Below are positions 26,988-35,889 of a stretch of DNA of 64,000 bases, piece after piece. The translations under genes and the position numbers were made by a program. The DNA comes from Paenibacillus sp. FSL R5-0623 (GTDB lineage: Bacteria; Bacillota; Bacilli; Paenibacillales; Paenibacillaceae). Under the pieces are notes generated by a model. It saw only the letters and a list, made by a program, of their open reading frames with translations. It did not search any database and was not told the DNA's origin. The stretch spans positions 5,580,001 to 5,644,000 of the forward strand of contig NZ_CP150233.1 in NCBI RefSeq assembly GCF_037974265.1, written 5' to 3'. Every line of letters starts with the position of its first letter. The first letter of the stretch is position 1.

Positions 26988-29027
26988 TCACTGTGTGCCT
27001 GATTCCGAATCTGATTCTTTATTTTTGTCCTTTTTCGGTACACCGTCGAGACCGAATTCCTCGTCATAGGCATCAAAGATCGCACGTGCAACCGGAGCCG
27101 CACTACTCGATCCAAAGCCCCCTTCGGGGATAACCACAGCGACAGCAAGCTTCGGATTATTACGTGGGGCATAGGCGATAAACACCCCGTTATCCACCAG
27201 TTTGCCACCTACTACCTGTGTCGATGTCCCTGTTTTTCTGGCAAAGTCATAAGGGAATCCGCTAAAAGCAGATACCTCGGTTGCCATGCCTCGTTGTACT
27301 TCATTCCAGTAGGCATCGTTAAACTCTACCGTGCTGAGTACTTTCGGTTTTACTTTCTCGACTACGTTGCCTTCCGAATCCCGGAACTCTCTAACCAGTT
27401 GTGGCTCCATCCGCTTTCCTTTGTTCGCCAGCATTGTCGTGTACTGTGCTAACTGCATGGTTGTGTATTTTCCCTGTTGACCAAAGGAGGCATACACCAG
27501 CTTGGTCAAAGAACTCTCGATGCTGTCCTTACCATATTCTTTGCGCCCAAGATATTCATTAGGCAGGTCAACACCTGTGGAGATACCTAACCCAAATTTC
27601 TCCATGTATTCGTCCCACACGTCGACACCCTTTGCACCATAATTGGAGTAAAGCTTTTTACCAATTTCATCAATCATGAACACGTTCGAGGAATGACGAA
27701 TCGCATCACGAGGATACAATGCACCATACACATGCCCTGATGAGTTCTGCACTCTGCGATTGTCCCCACCAAAGGTCGTTGAACCTCTATCTGAATATAC
27801 GGTATTTGTAGTGAAGAAACCTTCTTTCAAACCGATCAATACACTGAGCGGTTTAATTGTAGAACCAAGCAATACAACAGATTCCGCCCGTTTACCTGAA
27901 TCGTCTGGCGGGAATCCACGAATGGTACCATTTTGATAAATATATTTTATTTTGTCGTAATCTTCAGAACTTATACCGCCAGTTCTCCATACGTTGGTAT
28001 CATAATCCGGCATACTGGCAGCAGATACGATTTTCCCGGTATCCACTTCCATCGCAACTGCAAATCCGGTCTTGGCATTTGGATGTAATCGACCGGAAAC
28101 CGGATTCCGATGAAGCCAACTCAACTGATCCAGAATGGCCTGTTCTGTTTTTACCTGAACGTTCTTGTTAATGCTGGAAATCAGGTCGTAACCTTTCTGC
28201 GGCGGGGTAGAACCAGCAACACCTTCAGGCAAATTACGCAAATCAACATCAACGGATGTATATCCACTTTTGCCGCGGAGAGCATCCTGATATTGCAGTT
28301 CCAGTCCATCAAAGCCTACAAATTCATTCTCCGTATACACCAGGCCAGGATCCGTTTGCGTTTTATTGGCCTCATCCACCTCTTTGTATTTGTTCAAGGA
28401 CTTCGAACTTCTGAACTTCTTCAAGTAACCGATTGTCTGAACCGCTACCGTATCCGGATCGTAGAAACGTACACTCTCCTCGACGATCTGAATACCTTTG
28501 AACTCGTCCTTGTGCTGCAGGAAATAAGCAACTTCTTCCTCGGACAGATCACTCTTGATCAGACGCGGCATAAAACCGTTCGCTTTGCGGGAGTTCAAGT
28601 CCATCTCTTCAATAATTTTCTCCACCGTAAGTGACTCTGAATCCTTCAGCTTGTACTGTTCAAACACATCATGCAACCGGGTTGCAATATCCTGTACTTC
28701 CCCTATGTTAGGACTCGGTTTCCCATCAACATCCCCATAGTTTTTATAAAGTGTCAGGTAGAGAGACTGAATGGGCTTGGAGTAAGCCAACTTCACCTCA
28801 CCTGTAGAATCATAGATCGTGCCTCTCACAGGAGGAAGTGGTACATCTTTGGTAATGTTACTTGCTTCTTCCTGACTGAGTTCAGGCCCTTCCACGAATT
28901 GCAAAAAGGCCAAGCGTACAATAATAACGCTAAAAATAACAAAGGAAGCGAAGAAAAATACGTTCATTCGGTAACTAAAGCGCCGTTTGTCTGTAAGTTC
29001 ATCCTTCTCATTGGAATGCTTTTTCAT
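26988..29027 (-). CDS. Class B penicillin-binding protein, copy 2
   Basis: 679 residues, same plan as copy 1: a single N-terminal helix, dimer domain, transpeptidase with SxxK (Ser389-Lys392), SxN (Ser446-Asn448) and KTG (from Lys598). Near KTG the two copies share YDxARKTGTS. Differences sit mainly in an insert of about 12 residues after the linker (LHRNPVSGRLHPNA) and in the loop after SxxK. The start is ATG 29027 with AGAGGT seven bases upstream; the reading from 29084 was rejected. It follows the transglutaminase-like gene by about 100 bases. Confidence 0.94.
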   Translation of the reverse strand: MKKHSNEKDELTDKRRFSYRMNVFFFASFVIFSVIIVRLAFLQFVEGPELSQEEASNITKDVPLPPVRGTIYDSTGEVKLAYSKPIQSLYLTLYKNYGDVDGKPSPNIGEVQDIATRLHDVFEQYKLKDSESLTVEKIIEEMDLNSRKANGFMPRLIKSDLSEEEVAYFLQHKDEFKGIQIVEESVRFYDPDTVAVQTIGYLKKFRSSKSLNKYKEVDEANKTQTDPGLVYTENEFVGFDGLELQYQDALRGKSGYTSVDVDLRNLPEGVAGSTPPQKGYDLISSINKNVQVKTEQAILDQLSWLHRNPVSGRLHPNAKTGFAVAMEVDTGKIVSAASMPDYDTNVWRTGGISSEDYDKIKYIYQNGTIRGFPPDDSGKRAESVVLLGSTIKPLSVLIGLKEGFFTTNTVYSDRGSTTFGGDNRRVQNSSGHVYGALYPRDAIRHSSNVFMIDEIGKKLYSNYGAKGVDVWDEYMEKFGLGISTGVDLPNEYLGRKEYGKDSIESSLTKLVYASFGQQGKYTTMQLAQYTTMLANKGKRMEPQLVREFRDSEGNVVEKVKPKVLSTVEFNDAYWNEVQRGMATEVSAFSGFPYDFARKTGTSTQVVGGKLVDNGVFIAYAPRNNPKLAVAVVIPEGGFGSSSAAPVARAIFDAYDEEFGLDGVPKKDKNKESDSESGTQ

Positions 29028-29132
29028 CCATCCTACCTCTTTCATGACTTGATGCATACCGCTCAAACTGGTTCTTCGCGGCATGATAACCTGGCAACGT
29101 CGTCATATTCCGGACCCATGTCCGTTGTAATG

Positions 29133-30278
29133 TTAAGCTGACTGATCCTTTAGATGGGTGTCGGCAAAATTCGGAGGATTAAACCAGTCTCCACTGATTG
29201 CCCATGTCGGGTCAAGCGGAACCCAGCTCTCGGAATCACTCAAATACACCTCATTCCACGCATGCGGACCGTACCCTCCCTGGCCGTTATAACCAAGTCC
29301 TGTAACCACTTTGACTTCAAGTCCTTGTGAACGGGCCATTACCGCATAGAGACGGGCATAATCAATACATACGCCTTTACGTGTATCAAATGTATTCTGT
29401 GGATTCTGTTCATGCCATATGCCCTTTTGCTCATAGTCATCCACTTTACCATAGTCATACTGAATACGTGAACCTACCCAGTCGTATAGCGCTCTTGCTT
29501 TGGCTTCATCTGTCGATTGGCCTTTGACAATCTCACTCGCTGCTGATTCAATGTCCGTCGGAATATTGTGGTCGATGACTTCATATTTACGTTGCAGGAT
29601 GCCGCCCAGTTCCTTTTGCACAGCCTGCGTAAAGACGGGTAGCTTGTCCTTGATGAACGTGCCCGACAACGGTTCGATAACCGATTTGGCCCCTTGCATA
29701 TAGATCGGGGATGCTTCCACATATCGGCTGAACATGCTTCCAGGGTAAAGACTGACAATCATGAACAAAACCGCAATGACAATCATTCCGCGGACGGAGC
29801 CTATGATCGTGCCAATGACTGCACCCGTCAACCGACTAAACATACCTTTAGGCGCACTTTCCTCAGCTGACCCCTGCCTGCTGCTAAAAATAAATGATGA
29901 GAGAAACCCGAGAATCAGTCGGATGAGTCCATAGCTAAGTACAAATAATACAGCGAACCGCATTAGCGGAAAATCTGCAATCGCCGTAACCAACGTATAA
30001 TACATCTGTTCCCACCGGTTCAACTCACGGTTAGGCATGGCTGAAGCATACTCAGACAGCCACTGCTGTACATATGGCGCAAGCCACAACGTTAAACCGA
30101 TCGACAACAGAATACCAATGACCGCCATAATGCCATCCATCAGGAACCCAAAGAGTCTGCCTGCTGAACGCGAAGCCCCTCTGGACCAACCCTGCAATAA
30201 TGAAGCAGCCACAATCAGCAACAGCATAATCGTGATGCCATTCAATTCCTTCAGGCTGTCCAGCCAATTCTGCAGCAC
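29133..30278 (-). CDS. CvpA-like membrane / transglutaminase-like fusion protein
   Basis: 381 residues. The first 180 hold four membrane helices with the Gly-rich pattern of CvpA-like proteins (GWSRGASRSAGRLFGFLMDG). The C-terminal 140 form a transglutaminase-like domain with a complete triad: Cys304 (KGVCIDYA), His339 (GPHAWNEV) and Asp356 (DPTW). It should face the wall and could cleave or transfer amide bonds there. GTG start at 30278, nine bases from GGGGG. Together with the PBP genes downstream it suggests a cell-wall role; this is inferred. Confidence 0.87.
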   Translation of the reverse strand: MLQNWLDSLKELNGITIMLLLIVAASLLQGWSRGASRSAGRLFGFLMDGIMAVIGILLSIGLTLWLAPYVQQWLSEYASAMPNRELNRWEQMYYTLVTAIADFPLMRFAVLFVLSYGLIRLILGFLSSFIFSSRQGSAEESAPKGMFSRLTGAVIGTIIGSVRGMIVIAVLFMIVSLYPGSMFSRYVEASPIYMQGAKSVIEPLSGTFIKDKLPVFTQAVQKELGGILQRKYEVIDHNIPTDIESAASEIVKGQSTDEAKARALYDWVGSRIQYDYGKVDDYEQKGIWHEQNPQNTFDTRKGVCIDYARLYAVMARSQGLEVKVVTGLGYNGQGGYGPHAWNEVYLSDSESWVPLDPTWAISGDWFNPPNFADTHLKDQSA

Positions 30279-30296
30279 GTACCGATTCCCCCTTTA

Positions 30297-30752
30297 CTAC
30301 GATGCTGGTGCTGTTTTGTTCTCCTGTGCCTGTTCGACAAACGTACGTATCGTTTCATTGTCGAGTTTCCATTCGCCAAGTGAAATTCCACGGAAGGTCA
30401 CATCGACTTTATCCGATTGAGTTCTGCCTTTAATCTCCACATTGGGACTTGTGATGGTGAACGCTCCATCCTGTCCTTTGACGTATTTCGCTTTGGAAGC
30501 CTCCTTCAGCATCATGCTGGTTGCTTCCTTCTTCAATGTATCCATCGTGCTGGATTGTACGTCTGTTACTGTCTGTTTGATCTGATCAATGGAGATGCCG
30601 CTGTATATCAGTAGAGCCGCAATAATGATGATGGCAATCGCCCATTTCAATACGGTTTTGACCACATTCAGAACAAAGAACAATATGATCAATGCAACCA
30701 CGATCACCAGCCAGTTCTGCATCACAAACTCTTTGATTACTTCTATGTTCAT
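30297..30752 (-). CDS. Small membrane protein with one hairpin anchor
   Basis: 151 residues. Two adjacent hydrophobic helices (about 12-58) are followed by a helical linker and a small beta-rich tail (FTITSPNVEIKG...VDVTFRGISLGEW). Family not recognised. ATG 30752 has AAGGTG seven bases upstream. It lies 18 bases before the CvpA/transglutaminase-like gene, so the two are probably co-transcribed and may act together. Confidence 0.8.
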   Translation of the reverse strand: MNIEVIKEFVMQNWLVIVVALIILFFVLNVVKTVLKWAIAIIIIAALLIYSGISIDQIKQTVTDVQSSTMDTLKKEATSMMLKEASKAKYVKGQDGAFTITSPNVEIKGRTQSDKVDVTFRGISLGEWKLDNETIRTFVEQAQENKTAPAS

Positions 30753-30969
30753 GACTACACCTTCCGTATTAGAATTCATTCGTAACACTCCCGAATATTA
30801 TACATGATTTCCGAAGCTGCTGTCAGCTAAGCCCTCTCCCTTAAAAATAAACGGTCTAAGTTCGTCCCGCCGGGCGTACAAGTAGTACCATGAGGTTCTT
30901 CCTGGAGAACGGGGAACACGTTCAAGACCTGTAATTTGAACATGCATCGCTTAACAAGGAGGGGCTTAT

Positions 30970-32145
30970 GTGAAAACGGCCATCTGGCTATACCTGTTTT
31001 TGTTCCTTGCCGTATTTGATTTGCACGCCCAGTATCCGATTCTGACTCCTTTTGCCATCTCGCTGGGAGCTGCCCCTACCTTCATTGGCTGGATGATGGG
31101 CATCTATTCCTTAACACATCTTCCTGGCAATCTGATTGCCGGAACACAAATCGATAAACATGGTAGTCGCCGCTACATTGTATTCAGTCTGCTCGGTGCA
31201 GGATTCATCCTGCTCCTGCAAGCCTATGTCCAGACACCATGGCAACTGCTGGCGCTGCGTTCCATCAGCGGGTTTGTGCTGGCCTTTCTGTCTCCTGCAT
31301 GTCTTGCCCTGCTTGCACAGTTATCCAGCGATCCGGTTAAACAAGGGAAGTATATGTCGGGTCACGGGGTAGTACATACCCTCGCATCTGTGGTATCACC
31401 AGCAGCCGGTGCGATCATTGTAGGTTCCATGGGATTCTCGGCTACATTTTCAGGCTTGGGCTATCTGCTTATTCTCACTGGTGTTATTGCTTTCATGACG
31501 ATGCCTCGTGGCATCATCAAGCAGCAGGAGAGAGTAACGGAACCTGCCAAACCTGACGTTTCACCAGCAGATGCCACAAGTGCATTCCTGCCAGTGTCCT
31601 GGCGATACTTTGCCTTGCCTCTGGTGATTGCCTGTGCCCAAGGAATTCTCTTCTTCGAATTACCCCTTCGGGGCGGAGGACAATCGTCCATCATGTCTAC
31701 CGGACTGCTGTTCTCTATTATCAGTATTGGGGCACTCTTCACCCTCAGCATGTTATTTCTCAACCGGTATTCCCCCAAACTGCGTCTGGTTGCGGGCGTG
31801 CTGTTAATGTCCTTGTCTTTTTTTGTGATGGCAGCCATTCCACAAGTTCCGTTGTCCACCGTATTGTTTGTACTCGGGATGTCCAAAGGCATTATCTTTC
31901 CAGCTATGGCTACCCTATTTATCCGGCTGAGCGGAGGAAGCAAGTTGGGCCGCATTTTCTCGCTGCAATCCATTGCCACCTCCATCGGCTCTTTCATCGG
32001 TCCCATCACAGCTGGACAACTTCGTATCGGGTTATCACCCTATTTCATCGCCTTTGTTTTATTAATGATTGGTATGCTGCTGCTTCCATACTATACATCC
32101 AGACGCGAAGCTTCCCTGTCCGATCCGAAAAGCATATTAAATTAG
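30970..32145 (+). CDS. MFS transporter
   Basis: 391 residues with 12 predicted helices and the MFS loop 2-3 motif (GTQIDKHGSRRYIV, form of GxxxDRxGRR). A drug- or metabolite-efflux role is likely, with unknown substrate. The GTG at 30970 is preceded by AAGGAGGGG at six bases; the ATG two bases earlier runs into a stop at once. Monocistronic. Confidence 0.92.
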   Translation: MKTAIWLYLFLFLAVFDLHAQYPILTPFAISLGAAPTFIGWMMGIYSLTHLPGNLIAGTQIDKHGSRRYIVFSLLGAGFILLLQAYVQTPWQLLALRSISGFVLAFLSPACLALLAQLSSDPVKQGKYMSGHGVVHTLASVVSPAAGAIIVGSMGFSATFSGLGYLLILTGVIAFMTMPRGIIKQQERVTEPAKPDVSPADATSAFLPVSWRYFALPLVIACAQGILFFELPLRGGGQSSIMSTGLLFSIISIGALFTLSMLFLNRYSPKLRLVAGVLLMSLSFFVMAAIPQVPLSTVLFVLGMSKGIIFPAMATLFIRLSGGSKLGRIFSLQSIATSIGSFIGPITAGQLRIGLSPYFIAFVLLMIGMLLLPYYTSRREASLSDPKSILN

Positions 32146-32193
32146 GCCAGTATTTTCATTAGCTTTGCATCATTCCCCCATTTACAGCTAAAC

Positions 32194-32595
32194 TATATAA
32201 AATGGACTAACGTTTTACACGTTGATAAAAGCTAACTGGGAAATCTATCTTTTACAATCACCGAAGGTTTTATCTTATTGAAGATCATTAAGGTTGAACA
32301 ATTAGCCCAAAGGTAGTGAAGGGGACGGAATCGATTTTGAAGAAGCGGTAGCGTTCGCCTAAAAGCTTTCTGTAAGAAAGCTGCTTCGAAAGATTAAGCT
32401 GTCTCCATATTTCAACCTATAAAAAATTAATCAGAAAATTTGGAGACAACAGCGATCGGAAGAACGATCCGTAACCGGAACGGCCACTGCCAGCTATTAC
32501 TTCCCTAATGATACATTTATGAAATAAGACCTCAAACTTGATGGGTTGTTCTATCCAGTTAGCAAACGTGTAAAGAAAGGAGTCCATTTTATATA
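32194..32595 (+). repeat. Family B dispersed repeat, copy 2, with outer inverted repeats
   Basis: A 402-bp block bounded by perfect 15-base inverted ends TATATAAAATGGACT (32194-32208; complement 32581-32595). The similarity continues inward with TTTACACGTT and GCTAACTGG. The core 32318-32512 shares GGGGACGGAATCGATT, AGAAGCG, GCGTTCGCC, AGCTTTC/GAAAGCT and CAACAGCGATCGGAAGAACG blocks with the other copies. No coding capacity; it fills the gap before the Toprim gene. Confidence 0.75.
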
Positions 32596-32665
32596 ATCAG
32601 TCGATTTCCGCTGCAACATTTCCCGGGGAATGTCGACATAAGCTCTCGAACAAGAGGTGAATATC

Positions 32666-33013
32666 ATGCCTATTCATGTCATTGTGGAAGGTAAGAATGA
32701 CCGAAGCAAACTGAAACGTTTGGTTGGACCCGAAATCAACATTCTATGTACGTTTGGAACACTTAATTCCCTTAAGTTGGAGACCCTGCGCAAGCAAGTC
32801 GGTTATGATGAAGTCTTTTTATTTATGGATAATGACAGTTCCGGCAAAAAAATTAGAGGTGTACTTCGGGATGCTTTCCCGGATGCAGTACAGATGTATA
32901 CTAGACGAGGATATGCGGGTGTGGAAGGAACACCTGATGAGTATATCATTGCCCAGCTGGAAAAGGCCGGGTTAGAGACATACATCCAATACCCTGAACA
33001 TCCTTCCTTTTAA
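32666..33013 (+). CDS. Small Toprim domain protein (YusF-like)
   Basis: 115 residues made of a single Toprim fold: a Glu in VEGKND at the start and the DxD-type FMDNDSSGKK in the middle, which bind Mg2+ in primases, topoisomerases and RNase M5. The size and order resemble YusF and the catalytic part of RnmV, so RNA or DNA cleavage or nicking is possible but unproven. ATG 32666 has GAGGTG six bases upstream. It ends at a bidirectional terminator. Confidence 0.85.
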   Translation: MPIHVIVEGKNDRSKLKRLVGPEINILCTFGTLNSLKLETLRKQVGYDEVFLFMDNDSSGKKIRGVLRDAFPDAVQMYTRRGYAGVEGTPDEYIIAQLEKAGLETYIQYPEHPSF

Positions 33014-33025
33014 AATGAAATACCA

Positions 33026-33068
33026 AAAGGCTGCCTTTGGGTTGATATCCAACCTGAAGGCAGCCTTT
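33026..33068. terminator. Bidirectional terminator, Toprim gene / SCO gene
   Basis: AAAGGCTGCCTT pairs with AAGGCAGCCTTT, with an inner GGTT/AACC stem. Confidence 0.88.
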
Positions 33069-33088
33069 ACAATATGAGTATCAGATGA

Positions 33089-33700
33089 TTATTCCTTAAT
33101 CAGATTGCGAATATCCTCGGCAATGACAGCTGGCACAACGTCCTCTGTATTAAATGCGTTATATACCTTGCGCAGCTGGTTGTTCTCATCCACCAACCCG
33201 ATCATGTTCATATGGGCAAAATCGTCCTTATTCTCCCCTTCGATCAGGATCTGGAATGAATCCCTGGCCAACTGTTTGGTTTTGTCCATATCCCCTCGCA
33301 AGAAGTACCATCCGGAATAATCCGCGTGGAAGCGGTCCGCAAACGTCTTAATCTTCTCTCTTGTATCGACTTTCGGGTCGAATGAAATAGATACAAATGA
33401 GACATCTTTACCGAAGCTGTCGTCCTCTTTCAACAGATCCTGCACCTGGGATAACGTAAAGGTCGTAATCGGGCAGACATCCGGACAACTGGTGAAATAA
33501 AAGTAGAACAATCGGACTTTCCCTTGCGTATCCTCCAGTGATACCGTACTGCCATCTACATTTTCCATAGAAAAGGATTGGATTTCACGAATCTCGGGTA
33601 ATTTTTCCTTACTCGCAAATACGGTGCCCCACATCAGATACACAGCCATTATCAGTGCGAGCCCGAGCAGCATCCATGTCCATTTGTACTTTTTCAGCAT
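33089..33700 (-). CDS. SCO1/SenC family copper chaperone
   Basis: 203 residues. An N-terminal membrane helix (about 8-28) anchors a thioredoxin-like domain with the copper-binding pair Cys72/Cys76 (SCPDVCP) and the partner His163. SCO proteins help to build the CuA centre of cytochrome c oxidase on the outer face of the membrane, which fits with ctaA at 14 kb. ATG 33700 follows GACGAGGA; the longer reading to 33778 lacks a ribosome site. Confidence 0.92.
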   Translation of the reverse strand: MLKKYKWTWMLLGLALIMAVYLMWGTVFASKEKLPEIREIQSFSMENVDGSTVSLEDTQGKVRLFYFYFTSCPDVCPITTFTLSQVQDLLKEDDSFGKDVSFVSISFDPKVDTREKIKTFADRFHADYSGWYFLRGDMDKTKQLARDSFQILIEGENKDDFAHMNMIGLVDENNQLRKVYNAFNTEDVVPAVIAEDIRNLIKE

Positions 33701-34124
33701 CTTCCTCGTCCCTTCTGTATCTTCTCTTATGAATACGCATACATATGTGAACCCAAAATCACGTTTGTTTCGCTTCATCCATCTACTGTGACATATGTAT
33801 TCAAAGAAACCTACTTTTTATGAGATTCTATATTATTGTAACGGTTAAAAGGGACAATGCCCATAAATATTTATGTAACATATCCGACAGCATATTCTCT
33901 GATGCAACTTCTCTCAGTATCCGATATAAAGTTTATCATAGGAAACACCAAAATAGTTTGACAAACTGCGTACATTTATTGGGTATAATACAGTTTATTG
34001 TTATAAATTTGAAATTAGGGATGTTTTGCATCCTGATAGACGGATATTATACACTATATATGGGTATCACCTAGATAGAGAAGTAATATGCCTTAGAACG
34101 ATACACCACACAAAGGAGACGTTT

Positions 34125-35105
34125 ATGGATACCTCTACACATTTTGTCATGGGGATTGGTCTAGCCGGTCTGGCTTATGTCGATCCTGTCGTCGCAGCGA
34201 GTCCCATGCTTGCAGCTGCGGTAATGATTGGCACGATCGCCGGTTCCCAGGCCCCTGACATTGATACTGCTTTACGTCTCAAAAGCAATTCGCTTTACAT
34301 CCGGAATCATCGGGGCTTGTCACACTCTCTGCCATTTCTCCTGTTATGGGTTTTGCTCATCACCGGCGTCATTGCACTGATATTCCCTGGTGTCCCTATT
34401 GGACACGTTGCCACCTGGACCGCTGTGGCCGTAGGCTTTCACGTATTCACCGATCTGTTCAACACCTATGGAACCCAAGCTGCCCGGCCTTTTACGGAAC
34501 GCTGGATCGCCTGGAATATCATTCATATTTTTGATCCGTTTCTATTCACTACCCATGTCATAGCTATTCTGTTATGGGCCTTTGATCTGATCGCCCCTGC
34601 ACCACTCTTCGTTACGTTGTATAGTTTGACCGGTTTATATTATATATGGCGAACGATTGCTCGTGCACAAGCAGTCAGAAAAGTTAGACGTCTCGACAAC
34701 AGCCCAGAGCAGGCAAGATACATCATCATTCCAACGATATCCTGGAACCGCTGGCATGTGGTTAAACGAGTTGAGGACGGCAGTTATGTGATCGGGAAAA
34801 TGGATGGTTCTAATCTGGTATGGAGTCTGCACGCCTCGTCTTCTACTCATGCGGCCGTTGCTGCTTCACGCAAATCACCGGAAGTTAGTGCCTTCCTCTA
34901 TTTCACCTCCTATGCGGTGGCAGAGGTTGAAGAACTGCCTGCTGGGTACAAGGTCCGCTGGGCAGATGTACGTTATCGACACCGGAAACAATATCCATTT
35001 GTCGCTGTGATTGTGATGGATCGGAATTTTGAAACGATTGATACGTATGTAGGCTGGTTAAGCGATGAGAAGATGGATAAAAAACTTTTATCTGCACGCC
35101 CTTGA
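34125..35105 (+). CDS. YdjM/YfhP-type membrane-bound metal-dependent hydrolase
   Basis: 326 residues. The first 210 carry about five helices with metal-ligand-like motifs THF, DID and NHRGLSHS and a later FHVFTDLFNTYG, typical of the DUF457/YdjM group (B. subtilis YfhP). The last 120 residues are soluble. The reaction is unknown. ATG 34125 has AAAGGAG eight bases upstream. The 420-base gap before it holds a TATAAT box at 33984 with TTGACA 20 bases upstream, a sub-optimal spacing, and nothing else seen. Confidence 0.87.
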   Translation: MDTSTHFVMGIGLAGLAYVDPVVAASPMLAAAVMIGTIAGSQAPDIDTALRLKSNSLYIRNHRGLSHSLPFLLLWVLLITGVIALIFPGVPIGHVATWTAVAVGFHVFTDLFNTYGTQAARPFTERWIAWNIIHIFDPFLFTTHVIAILLWAFDLIAPAPLFVTLYSLTGLYYIWRTIARAQAVRKVRRLDNSPEQARYIIIPTISWNRWHVVKRVEDGSYVIGKMDGSNLVWSLHASSSTHAAVAASRKSPEVSAFLYFTSYAVAEVEELPAGYKVRWADVRYRHRKQYPFVAVIVMDRNFETIDTYVGWLSDEKMDKKLLSARP

Positions 35106-35152
35106 CGAAGTGAGCATGGCAAGGCACAATCAAACTTAGGAACTGATACGCG

Positions 35153-35190
35153 AGAAAGCCCGGTGCGTTTCCGCCCCGGGCTTTCTGTTT
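35153..35190. terminator. Terminator between the YfhP-like and first SASP genes
   Basis: GAAAGCCCGG pairs with CCGGGCTTTC; TGTTTATCC follows on the plus strand. Confidence 0.8.
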
Positions 35191-35221
35191 ATCCTGTTTT
35201 GTTGCTGTTGGTTAAAATAAA

Positions 35222-35443
35222 TTATTTGCCAGACCCAGCCAGAGACTGCTCAGCGATTTGTACCAGACGTTTGGTGATATATCCACCCAAAGATCCTGTT
35301 TCACGGGAAGTGTAGTTACCATAGTAACCGTCTTGTGGGATAGTTACACCCAGTTCCTGTGCAGCCTCCATTTTCAATTGTTGCAGTGCTGCAGTCGCTT
35401 GAGGTACCACCAAGTTGTTTGAAGAACGAGATCCTTGAGCCAT
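35222..35443 (-). CDS. Small acid-soluble spore protein, alpha/beta type (1)
   Basis: 73 residues with both family signatures: the GPR-protease region (KMEAAQELGV) and ETGSLGGYITKRLV near the end. These proteins coat spore DNA and protect it from UV and heat. Expression in the forespore is expected. The product is nearly identical to that of 38647-38880 after the first ten residues, so the genes are recent duplicates. Confidence 0.96.
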   Translation of the reverse strand: MAQGSRSSNNLVVPQATAALQQLKMEAAQELGVTIPQDGYYGNYTSRETGSLGGYITKRLVQIAEQSLAGSGK

Positions 35444-35563
35444 AATTTATAATCTCCTTTCAATCTGTGTCTGTAATGTATTGCAAGCTTGCAAGATTAT
35501 TATGGCTCGTAGGCTTCAGGTTATACGGAATTTCACTAAATTTGTAGATGGAGGTTTTTCCCA

Positions 35564-35764
35564 ATGAGTAAAGGCTTATCCTTATGGTTCGCATTCTCTT
35601 CCATTCTCTTGTTAACGGTTTCAGCAATTATGATCTCCTACTCCGGTTGGTTTGCTGCACTACTGTTTGTCCTGTCCATTGCCAACATTGGCTGGGGATT
35701 TGTGATTCGTGCCAAAAAAGAACGTCAGGAAGTTCAATCGGCTGTTTCAGAGCCCACTTCTTAA
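35564..35764 (+). CDS. Small membrane protein (DUF5325-like)
   Basis: 66 residues with two hydrophobic helices (about 6-26 and 28-48) and a charged C-terminal tail. Size and pattern resemble the YlaF/DUF5325 family, recalled rather than tested. GGAGG lies ten bases before the ATG. Function unknown. Confidence 0.75.
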   Translation: MSKGLSLWFAFSSILLLTVSAIMISYSGWFAALLFVLSIANIGWGFVIRAKKERQEVQSAVSEPTS

Positions 35765-35807
35765 GCGGGTCAGTTTATAGTTCAATAAAGTTCAATAAGA
35801 ACGCACA

Positions 35808-35848
35808 AATAAAGAGGAGTCCTTCATTAGGGCTCCTCTTTATTTGTG
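35808..35848. terminator. Bidirectional terminator, DUF5325-like gene / trpS
   Basis: AAAGAGGAG-CC pairs with GG-CTCCTCTTT; T-rich on the plus side and ATTTGTGCG on the minus side. Confidence 0.88.
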
Positions 35849-35889
35849 TTAACTATTTATTGCATGAAATATGAAGATCTTGTTCAGGA

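Noticed and set aside
33820..34074. An 84-codon frame upstream of the YfhP-like gene
   Set aside because: No ribosome site, overlaps the likely promoter, and low-complexity A+T composition.
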